Shown in pieces: positions 6,496 to 11,888 of a stretch of DNA of 11,888 nucleotides. Under the pieces are notes generated by a model that saw nothing but the letters and a program-made list of their open reading frames with translations, was not told the DNA's origin and made no database searches. Origin of the DNA: an uncultured Eubacteriaceae bacterium (GTDB lineage: Bacteria > Bacillota > Clostridia > Eubacteriales > UBA1433); NCBI GenBank assembly GCA_937880125.1, contig CALFLU010000087.1, positions 1 to 11,888 of the forward strand, written 5' to 3'. Within the stretch, counting starts at the first letter, position 1. Each line of letters opens with the position of its first letter. Made by a program: the position numbers and the translations under genes.

Positions 6496-7320
6496 CTACT
6501 TGATTTTTTTATATACATTCGTATAGAAATTGTGTTTTTCGAATACCACAAACCGTGCTTTTGTTTCGTGCAGCGAAAATGTGAATACGCTGTCGACGGC
6601 TTTGGCATAAAAGTCTCCGTCGCAGCGCACCTCTGCGCCGCCTTTTTTGAGGATGATTTTGACGGTTTCATCGGGACCGATGATAATGGCACGGTTCGAC
6701 AGCGAGTGCGGGTTGATGGGATTGAGCAAAATGGCTTCGGTTTTGGGACTCATAATGGGCCCGCCTGCCGCCAGGGAGTAGGCCGTGGAGCCTGTGGGTG
6801 TGGAGATGATGATGCCATCGGCAAAGTACTCCGCCAGCAGCACATTGTCGATGTAGACATCGAGGCTGATGACACCGCCTTCTTCGCAGGCGCGAAAAAT
6901 CACCACGTCGTTGAGGGCGATACGCTTATTGCCCATATGCTCCATGGACAAAAGCGAGCGCTGTTCTAAGCGATAGGTGCCTTTGAGCGCCAAGTCCAAA
7001 TAATACTGCCATTCATAGCGCTCGGCCGCCGCCAAAAACCCCAACCTGCCCAAATTGATGCCCAAAAGCGGCACATCGGCATAATCCATCAGCGCCAACG
7101 AATCCAATATCGTGCCATCTCCGCCCAGGATAACCACAAAATCAAGTTCTTTGGCGTTTTGCGCGGTAAGCAGCGTAAAGCCGTGGTCTTTGGGCAGATA
7201 TGGAATGATTTCATCTTCAATATAAATATGGGCCTTGTTTTGCAAAAACCCGATGACATTTTTTGTATATTCCAAATCGATGTCTCGTTTGGGGTTGGTC
7301 ATAATGCCGATTTTTTTCAT
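6496..7320 (-). CDS. nadK: NAD kinase
   Basis: It phosphorylates NAD to NADP in the cytoplasm with ATP or polyphosphate. The 274-residue protein has the diagnostic GGDGT motif (66-70; D68 is the expected catalytic Asp) and the INLGRLGFL segment (88-96). It also has the NAD-binding STPTGSTAYSLAAGGP stretch (173-188) and NPINPHSLSNR (200-210), the equivalent of the conserved PICPHTLSNR. The ATG at 7320 has a GAGG ribosome site seven bases upstream that overlaps the tlyA stop codon, 9 bp away, so the pair is tightly coupled. Length and motifs are normal for bacterial NadK. Confidence 0.97.
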   Translation of the reverse strand: MKKIGIMTNPKRDIDLEYTKNVIGFLQNKAHIYIEDEIIPYLPKDHGFTLLTAQNAKELDFVVILGGDGTILDSLALMDYADVPLLGINLGRLGFLAAAERYEWQYYLDLALKGTYRLEQRSLLSMEHMGNKRIALNDVVIFRACEEGGVISLDVYIDNVLLAEYFADGIIISTPTGSTAYSLAAGGPIMSPKTEAILLNPINPHSLSNRAIIIGPDETVKIILKKGGAEVRCDGDFYAKAVDSVFTFSLHETKARFVVFEKHNFYTNVYKKIK

Positions 7321-7329
7321 GTGAAAGCC

Positions 7330-8139
7330 TCACTTTTTCTCTTGGTGTGCCTGTTGCACGGTTTGTATGATTTTTTGTTCGTCCACGGTGTGCGCTGCAG
7401 GGCAGTCCAGAGCAACATGCAGCAAAAATTCTATGTTGCCTTTGGCGCCCGTGATGGGTGAAAACGTGATGTTTGGGGTGCGCCAGCCGCCTTGTTCCAG
7501 TGCGGCAATGACCGTGGAAAGCACACTGATGTGTGTGTTTTTATCTTTGATGACGCCTTTTTTTTCGATTTGTTCACGGGTGGACTCAAATTGCGGTTTA
7601 AGCAAGATAATGCCCTCTGCCCCCTGCTTTAGAAACTGTTTTAAATTTTCGGTCAGTTTCAATATCGAAATAAAGGACACGTCCATGACGAAGCCGTCGG
7701 CTTGTTCACCGACTTTGTCATAAGTCAAGTAGCGAAAGTTGGTTTTTTCCAGGACCGTAACACGCGTATCTATACGCAGAGCGTAATCCAGCTGCCCGTA
7801 GCCCACGTCGATGGCGTAGACTTTTTTTGCGCCGTTTTGCAACAGGCAGTCGGTAAAGCCCCCTGTGGAGGCGCCGATATCCAAAAACGTCTTGCCCGTC
7901 ACGTCAAAGTCAAAGACTTCCAAGGCTTTTTCGAGCTTTTGTCCGCCGCGGCCCACGTATTTGGTTTGGTTGGAGGCAATTTCCACGGTGCAGGTATTTA
8001 CATCCACCCCTGTGCCGGCTTTGTCGATGCGTTTGCCTTGCACAAAGACTTCTCCCGCCATAATGGCTGCACGGGCTTTTTCCCTGCTGGGATAATATCC
8101 CCTTTCGTGCAAAAACACATCCAACCTAACTTTGCTCAT
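7330..8139 (-). CDS. tlyA: TlyA-family rRNA 2'-O-methyltransferase
   Basis: A 269-residue S-adenosylmethionine-dependent RNA methyltransferase, often misnamed hemolysin. An N-terminal S4 RNA-binding domain (about 1-60, LDVFLHERGYYPSREKARAA) precedes a FtsJ-like Rossmann domain. The SAM-binding loop is LDIGASTGGFTDC (86-98). The tetrad described for the mycobacterial enzyme is matched by K68, D153 (MDVSF), K181 (LLKPQFE) and E237 (GNIEFLL). Family members methylate cytidines in 16S and/or 23S rRNA; which site is used here cannot be told. The start is ATG at 8139, with AAGGA five bases upstream. An in-frame ATG at 8184 is rejected because it falls at the predicted transcription start and its extra residues precede the S4 domain. 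It is the first gene after an internal promoter. Confidence 0.94.
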   Translation of the reverse strand: MSKVRLDVFLHERGYYPSREKARAAIMAGEVFVQGKRIDKAGTGVDVNTCTVEIASNQTKYVGRGGQKLEKALEVFDFDVTGKTFLDIGASTGGFTDCLLQNGAKKVYAIDVGYGQLDYALRIDTRVTVLEKTNFRYLTYDKVGEQADGFVMDVSFISILKLTENLKQFLKQGAEGIILLKPQFESTREQIEKKGVIKDKNTHISVLSTVIAALEQGGWRTPNITFSPITGAKGNIEFLLHVALDCPAAHTVDEQKIIQTVQQAHQEKK

Positions 8140-8162
8140 TGCGTTCCTTCCGTCAAAAAAAA

Positions 8163-8188
8163 ATGCATATTTGATAACAAACATGCAT
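8163..8188. promoter_or_regulatory. Operator-like inverted repeat upstream of tlyA
   Basis: ATGCATATTTG (8163-8173) and CAAACATGCAT (8178-8188) are 11-base inverted arms with one mismatch around the centre ATAA. The dyad lies directly downstream of the -10 box of the tlyA promoter, covering the expected transcription start, where a bound regulator would block initiation. Its bases are too AT-rich for a typical terminator stem, and there is no useful T-run on the minus strand. The binding protein is unknown. Confidence 0.5.
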
Positions 8189-8199
8189 AATTATACCAT
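8182..8199. promoter_or_regulatory. Candidate ARG box overlapping the tlyA promoter -10
   Basis: CATGCATAATTATACCAT matches the Bacillus AhrC operator consensus CATGAATAAAAATKCAAK, as I recall it, at about 13 of 18 positions. argR lies in the operon that follows, which would allow autoregulation. Caution is needed because the -10 box itself supplies several of the matching A and T bases. A second, weaker resemblance starts 20 bases away at 8162. Confidence 0.3.
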
Positions 8200-8220
8200 A
8201 GTTGTATATTTTTACTACAA
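8190..8220 (-). promoter_or_regulatory. Extended -10 promoter for tlyA-nadK-argR-recN
   Basis: On the minus strand a perfect TATAAT (8195-8190) is preceded by TGG, giving the extended -10 motif TGnTATAAT. A weak -35-like TTGTAG (8220-8215) lies 19 bases upstream, longer than ideal, but an extended -10 can compensate. Transcription would start near 8183, leaving a leader of about 45 bases to the tlyA ATG at 8139. No GC-rich hairpin is seen after ispA, so readthrough from the upstream operon probably adds to this promoter. Confidence 0.65.
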
Positions 8221-8231
8221 TTTTTTTAAAA

Positions 8232-9122
8232 TTAATGGTCTCTTTTTGCCAAAAAATCAGCGGTTTCTTTGAGAAATTTGCCTTTTTCGCCGAAGGGGCG
8301 CAAACTTTTAACCGCACTATCATAAAGCTGTGCGATTTTTTGCCTCGTGGCGTCGATACCATAGACAAAGGGGTAAGTCAGCTTGCCGTCGGCGGCATCT
8401 TTGCCGATCGATTTGCCTACCTTGCCTGCCTCGCCCTCAATATCCAGCAAATCGTCCACCAGCTGAAAGCTGTGGCCGACGGCGGCGGCGTAGGTGCTGA
8501 TATCTTGCAGTTGCGCCTTGCCGGCGCCTGAGAGCATGGCCCCTGCCCGCAGCGGCGCAGTAAGCAGCGCGCCGGTTTTGTGCTTGTGAATGTAGTCCAG
8601 CGCTTCTTTGTCAGGCCCGCCGCCTTCGCTGAGAATATCGAGCACTTGTCCGCCGATCATGCCGTTGTGTCCGGCGGCGGTGATAATCTCGCTCATGGCG
8701 CGCAAATAGCCGTGTAAATAGACTTCGTCGTCATAGGGGATATGGGCTGCCATGGTTTCCATAGCGCAGTTAAGCAGCCCGTCTCCCGCCAAAATGGCCA
8801 TGGCTTCGCCGAAAACCACGTGGTTGGTGGCCTTGCCACGGCGCAGCACATCATCGTCCATGGCGGGCAGGTCGTCGTGGATCAGCGAATAGGTGTGAAT
8901 CATCTCTATGGCCGCTGCCAGAGGGCGCGCCAGGGGCACAGGGCCGTCAAATAGGCGCACGGTTTCCATGAGCAGCACGGGGCGTATGCGTTTGCCGCCC
9001 GCAAAGAGCGAGTAGTTCATGGCTTTAATCAGGCGCGCAGGCGCCTGCCCCTTAGGGGCGTAGGCAAGCAGTATTTCTTCGATTTCGTCGGAGCGCTTTT
9101 TCAGCTCAGTTTTGTAACTCAC
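8232..9122 (-). CDS. ispA: Polyprenyl (farnesyl/geranyl) diphosphate synthase
   Basis: It condenses dimethylallyl or geranyl diphosphate with isopentenyl diphosphate, probably giving the C15 product used for quinone and undecaprenyl synthesis. The 296-residue protein has the first Asp-rich motif DDLPAMD (83-89, the bacterial DDxxxxD type) and the second motif DDLLD (223-227). GGKRIRP (42-48) binds the diphosphate. Tyr78, five residues before the first Asp motif, is the aromatic residue that usually limits the product to farnesyl length. The start is GTG at 9122, overlapping the xseB TGA by four bases (GTGA), with GAGG seven bases upstream. The common downstream partner dxs is absent. The ispA symbol is by family and context; geranylgeranyl synthase activity cannot be excluded. 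Confidence 0.94.
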   Translation of the reverse strand: MSYKTELKKRSDEIEEILLAYAPKGQAPARLIKAMNYSLFAGGKRIRPVLLMETVRLFDGPVPLARPLAAAIEMIHTYSLIHDDLPAMDDDVLRRGKATNHVVFGEAMAILAGDGLLNCAMETMAAHIPYDDEVYLHGYLRAMSEIITAAGHNGMIGGQVLDILSEGGGPDKEALDYIHKHKTGALLTAPLRAGAMLSGAGKAQLQDISTYAAAVGHSFQLVDDLLDIEGEAGKVGKSIGKDAADGKLTYPFVYGIDATRQKIAQLYDSAVKSLRPFGEKGKFLKETADFLAKRDH

Positions 9123-9343
9123 GCCTCGTCCTCGCTGAGCGGGGTTATTTCGTCGGTTTTTAAGTCCAGCAGTTTTAACTTGCCCTCCGTGTCGTCCAGC
9201 TCCTTTTCAAGCTCTTTGATGATGGCGGCCGCCCGGGTGATGATGCCGATGGATTCTTCAAGTCCCACTTCACCGCTTTCCAGCAGCGTTACTTTTTCTT
9301 CGAGTTCTTTCATTTTTTCTTCAAATGTTTTGTTTTTCGCCAT
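9119..9343 (-). CDS. xseB: Exodeoxyribonuclease VII small subunit
   Basis: A 74-residue, highly charged helical protein, normal in length for XseB. The family pattern is visible: FEEKMKELEEKVTLLESGEVGLEESI (8-33), then a helix ending in LKLLDLKTDE. It binds XseA in a multi-subunit complex that cuts single-stranded DNA into short acid-soluble pieces. The ATG at 9343 is chosen because AAAGGAG lies six bases upstream; a longer reading from 9394 would run over this site and add non-family residues. The gene starts inside the end of xseA (23-bp overlap) and ends overlapping ispA, so all three are translationally linked. Confidence 0.93.
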   Translation of the reverse strand: MAKNKTFEEKMKELEEKVTLLESGEVGLEESIGIITRAAAIIKELEKELDDTEGKLKLLDLKTDEITPLSEDEA

Positions 9344-10544
9344 AGGTTTCTCCTTTGATTTCCACAATTTCGGCCTTGAGTCTGAAGGTGTCAAAAATAA
9401 CGTCGATGGGTTCGTGCAAGGCTGCCTGTTCTTTATTTTGCAACAATTTGTCTTTGATTTTTACCAGCGCGTAGCCCTTTGCCAAAGTGGATGACACATC
9501 GTTGGCCTCCAGCCTGATTTGCAAATTCGCCAGCTGCATGCGGTGCATGATCAGCATAGTTTCGGCGGTTTTGGCAAGTTGTTTGCGCAGGGTTGTAAGG
9601 TTACTTCTGTGTCCCGTTATGTTTTTTGCAAGCATTTGCGTAAGGGCGGCAGGGCGTTTTAAAACCTTCAACCGCTGCCTGTAGGCCTCTATGCGCAAGG
9701 TGGTGGCTTGTGCGATGCGCAGGCGTTGGGCGGACAGATGCGCCAGGTAGTGTTCCAGCGGAAAAGAGACCAATTCCGCAGCCGCGGTGGGTGTGGCGGC
9801 GCGCACGTCGGCCACAAAGTCCGAAATCGTAAAATCGGTTTCGTGTCCCACGGCGGAGATAACGGGAAGCGTGGAGGCATAGACGGCATCGGCCAGTTCT
9901 TTTTCGTTAAAGGGCCACAGCTCTTCGAGGCTGCCCCCTCCCCTTGCCAGGATTATGACATCGGCCAGATTATGGCGGTTGATGCGCGCAATGCGCTCTG
10001 CCAATTCGCCGCTCGCTGCGCTGCCTTGCACGGCGGCGGGACAGAGGATGATTTGTACCGTGGGGTTGCGGCGGCGTATGGTGTTGATGATATCGTGAAT
10101 CACCGCCCCTGTGGGCGAGGTGATGACTGCGACTTTTTTGATATAAGTGGGCAGCGGTTTTTTGACTTCTTTGTCAAAGTAGCCTTGCGCCTCCAATTGC
10201 TTGAGCAGGCGGTTGTATTTTTCGTGCAAAATGCCCATGCCCGAGCTGATGAGCACGGTGGCTTGCAGTTGGCAGGTGCTTGTCTTTTCATAGAGCATCA
10301 CGCGGCCGTAGGCGATGATGTGCATGCCCGCCTCAGGAAGGAAATCGATGTTGCGCACATCGCGGGAAAACATGATGCAGTTGATTTTCGCCTTTTCATC
10401 CTTGAGGCTGAAATACAAATGCCCCGAGGAGTGCAGCGTGCAGTTGGAGACTTCACCCTCGATGGCAACGCCGCTGAGGGTGGTATCGGCGCTGATGAGG
10501 CAGCTGATTTTTTTTGTGATTTGTGAGACGCTGTAGGTTTCCAT
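9321..10544 (-). CDS. xseA: Exodeoxyribonuclease VII large subunit
   Basis: This is the catalytic subunit of exonuclease VII, which degrades single-stranded DNA from both ends and acts in mismatch repair and recombination. The 407-residue protein starts with an OB-fold DNA-binding domain (about 1-100). A catalytic domain follows with ITSPTGAVIHDI (141-152), ARGGGSLEELWPFNE (200-214), the GHETD motif (233-237) and ADVRAATPTAAAEL (245-258). A coiled-coil arm (about 260-370) and a short C-terminal segment complete it. All conserved catalytic motifs are present; the length is typical of Firmicutes and shorter than in E. coli. The ATG at 10544 has AGGA six bases upstream, in the 8-bp gap after mtaB. 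The 3' end overlaps xseB by 23 bp. Confidence 0.97.
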   Translation of the reverse strand: METYSVSQITKKISCLISADTTLSGVAIEGEVSNCTLHSSGHLYFSLKDEKAKINCIMFSRDVRNIDFLPEAGMHIIAYGRVMLYEKTSTCQLQATVLISSGMGILHEKYNRLLKQLEAQGYFDKEVKKPLPTYIKKVAVITSPTGAVIHDIINTIRRRNPTVQIILCPAAVQGSAASGELAERIARINRHNLADVIILARGGGSLEELWPFNEKELADAVYASTLPVISAVGHETDFTISDFVADVRAATPTAAAELVSFPLEHYLAHLSAQRLRIAQATTLRIEAYRQRLKVLKRPAALTQMLAKNITGHRSNLTTLRKQLAKTAETMLIMHRMQLANLQIRLEANDVSSTLAKGYALVKIKDKLLQNKEQAALHEPIDVIFDTFRLKAEIVEIKGETYGEKQNI

Positions 10545-10552
10545 GTTTGTTC

Positions 10553-11839
10553 CTATTCTGTGAGTGTAGCGGTCATGTATGTGCCTTGGTTGGTTGTGAG
10601 ATATACGTTTTTGATTTGTCCGCTTATATGTTGATCGGTTTTTACTTTTACGTGGATATAGTTTTTTGTATAGCCTTCTTCGCAGCCGTCTTTGCGCTGT
10701 TCAAAGAGCACGGCGGCTGAGGTGTTAACGGCGTCTTGCAAAAAAGCCTGCTGCATGGACGCCGACAGATGCAAAAACTCTTCGCTGCGCCGCTGTTTGG
10801 TTTGTTTGTCCACTTGCCCCGCCATTTGTGCCGCTCTCGTCCCTTTTTTGGCGGAATAAGGAAAGACGTGGATTTTCATAAAGCCGATATTGCGGCAAAA
10901 GTTCAACGACTCGCCGTGGTCTGCTTCGCTTTCGCCGGGAAAGCCCACAATGACATCGGTGGTCAGCGAGCAAGTCGGAAAATAAGTGCGAATGTTTCCG
11001 GCAATTTGCGCGTATTCTGCGGCGCTGTATCGTCTGCCCATGCGGTGAAGGGAGTTTTGGCTGCCGCTTTGCAGAGACAGATGAAAGGAATCACAGATTT
11101 TGTCGCAGGCCTGCAGCCGCGTCAAAAACGACGGCGTGAGGATTTTGGGCTCCAGCGAACCCAGACGAATGCGCGCGATAGGCTCAATTTGCTGCAGCCC
11201 TTCGATGACGTCGATGAGACTAGCGCCCTGCCCTTCTTTGCCGTAGGAGGCAATGTGGGTGCCTGTGAGCACGATTTCGCGGTGTCCCAGGGCGGCCAGC
11301 TCCTTGGCTTCGCGGAGGATATCTTCTATCTTTCGGCTGCGGGCATGTCCCCGTGCGTAGGGTATGACGCAGTAGGCGCAATAGTTGTCGCAGCCTTCCT
11401 GTATTTTTAAAAACGCTCTGGTTTTTTCACTGTAAGCGTGAATGCGCAAAGGTTCATAAAGCGCTGCATCGCTGTGCGGCATGACGTAGTCGGTTTTTTC
11501 GGCTTTGGCTGCGGCAATGAGGTGCGGCAGCCTGTCTCTGTCGGCGATGCCGATGATGCCGTCCACTTCCTTTAAGCTCAGCAGACGTGCGGGGTCGATT
11601 TGGCTGTAACAGCCCGCGGCAATGACCACGGCACGGGGGTTTGTTTTGCGGGCGCGGTGAATGATTTGGCGGGATTTGGACTCGCTGACATTGGTCACGG
11701 CGCAGGTGTTGATGATGTAGACATCGGCAATGTCGTAAAAAGGCACAATGTCATAGCCCGCTGAAGAGAGAATCTCTTCCATGGCTTGGGTATCGTAAAT
11801 GTTGGTTTTGCAGCCCAGGGTATAAAACGCCGCCTTCAT
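10553..11839 (-). CDS. mtaB: tRNA (N6-threonylcarbamoyladenosine37-C2)-methylthiotransferase MtaB
   Basis: A radical-SAM enzyme that converts t6A at position 37 of ANN-decoding tRNAs to ms2t6A. The 428-residue protein has the three-domain methylthiotransferase layout. The N-terminal UPF0004 domain has cluster ligands C10, C46 and C77. The radical-SAM domain has the CxxxCxxC motif at C150, C154 and C157 (GCDNYCAYC). A TRAM-like RNA-binding domain lies near 370-428. MtaB rather than MiaB is indicated by YTLGCKTN at the N-terminus and by position after a gene that is probably rsmE. The ATG at 11839 overlaps the preceding stop codon (ATGA), with AGAGGA nine bases upstream. It heads the mtaB-xseA-xseB-ispA gene string in this window. 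Confidence 0.95.
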   Translation of the reverse strand: MKAAFYTLGCKTNIYDTQAMEEILSSAGYDIVPFYDIADVYIINTCAVTNVSESKSRQIIHRARKTNPRAVVIAAGCYSQIDPARLLSLKEVDGIIGIADRDRLPHLIAAAKAEKTDYVMPHSDAALYEPLRIHAYSEKTRAFLKIQEGCDNYCAYCVIPYARGHARSRKIEDILREAKELAALGHREIVLTGTHIASYGKEGQGASLIDVIEGLQQIEPIARIRLGSLEPKILTPSFLTRLQACDKICDSFHLSLQSGSQNSLHRMGRRYSAAEYAQIAGNIRTYFPTCSLTTDVIVGFPGESEADHGESLNFCRNIGFMKIHVFPYSAKKGTRAAQMAGQVDKQTKQRRSEEFLHLSASMQQAFLQDAVNTSAAVLFEQRKDGCEEGYTKNYIHVKVKTDQHISGQIKNVYLTTNQGTYMTATLTE

Positions 11840-11888
11840 GGTCTGCTGTCCTCTTCTTGTTTTTCGTAGACGCAGCAGGCAAGCATGA
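11836..11888 (-). CDS. 3' end of a gene upstream of mtaB, probably rsmE (partial)
   Basis: An open frame enters from the right edge and ends with TGA at 11838-11836, overlapping the mtaB ATG. The visible 16 residues are MLACCVYEKQEEDSRP. The MLACCVYE portion resembles the hydrophobic end of RsmE (16S rRNA m3U1498 methyltransferase). RsmE is the usual gene directly before mtaB in Firmicutes (the dnaJ-prmA-rsmE-mtaB order). The peptide is too short to be decisive, so the identity rests mainly on gene order. Confidence 0.5.
   Translation of the reverse strand, partial: MLACCVYEKQEEDSRP

Noticed and set aside
8140..8184. Fifteen-residue N-terminal extension of TlyA from an ATG at 8184
   Set aside because: It would begin at the predicted transcription start, lacks a ribosome site, and adds residues before the normal S4-domain start; ATG 8139 with AAGGA is better.
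9708..10526. 272-codon open frame on the plus strand opposite xseA
   Set aside because: It lies wholly antisense to the well-supported xseA, has no recognisable family and no convincing ribosome site; it reflects codon bias of the real gene.
10736..11410. 224-codon plus-strand open frame opposite mtaB
   Set aside because: Antisense shadow of mtaB, with low-complexity Ala/Arg/Phe composition and no domain.

Overview
The window looks like chromosomal core sequence from an anaerobic, low- to mid-GC Firmicute (Clostridia or Negativicutes). Three things point there: an Asr-type anaerobic sulfite reductase; the gene order mtaB-xseA-xseB-ispA-tlyA-nadK-argR-recN, a well-known Firmicute arrangement; and strong Shine-Dalgarno sequences with tight or overlapping gene junctions. 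No genus can be named from the sequence alone. There are no insertion sequences, phage genes, tRNAs, rRNAs or CRISPR arrays.

Layout. Plus strand: the last codons of asrB (1-58) and complete asrC (69-1034) end a sulfite reductase operon, followed by a hairpin. A 257-bp gap then holds a good sigma-A type promoter (1165-1193). It drives two unrecognised membrane proteins (1292-2017 and 2046-2837), each with one zinc ribbon, C-terminal in the first and N-terminal in the second. A 13-bp perfect hairpin (2839-2867) separates them from the convergent minus-strand block that fills the rest of the window.

Minus strand, in transcription order from the right edge: the tail of a gene that is probably rsmE; mtaB (tRNA methylthiotransferase); xseA and xseB (exonuclease VII); ispA (farnesyl diphosphate synthase type); a 92-bp gap with an extended -10 promoter and an operator-like dyad; tlyA (rRNA 2'-O-methyltransferase); nadK; argR; recN; a GNAT acetyltransferase overlapping recN; a 100-residue exported or membrane-anchored protein of unknown function; and a VOC-family (bleomycin-resistance-like) protein. 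Genes from mtaB to ispA are 8 bp apart or overlapping. Those from tlyA to the acetyltransferase are 15 bp apart or less, suggesting two stacked transcription units with possible readthrough.

How the genes work together. The large block mixes housekeeping tasks: RNA modification (mtaB, tlyA), DNA repair (xseAB, recN), isoprenoid precursors (ispA), NADP supply (nadK) and arginine control (argR). The dxs gene often found between ispA and tlyA is absent; the internal promoter sits in its place. I found no clear new defence or mobile system. The least explained parts are the zinc-ribbon membrane pair, the small exported protein and the control region upstream of tlyA.
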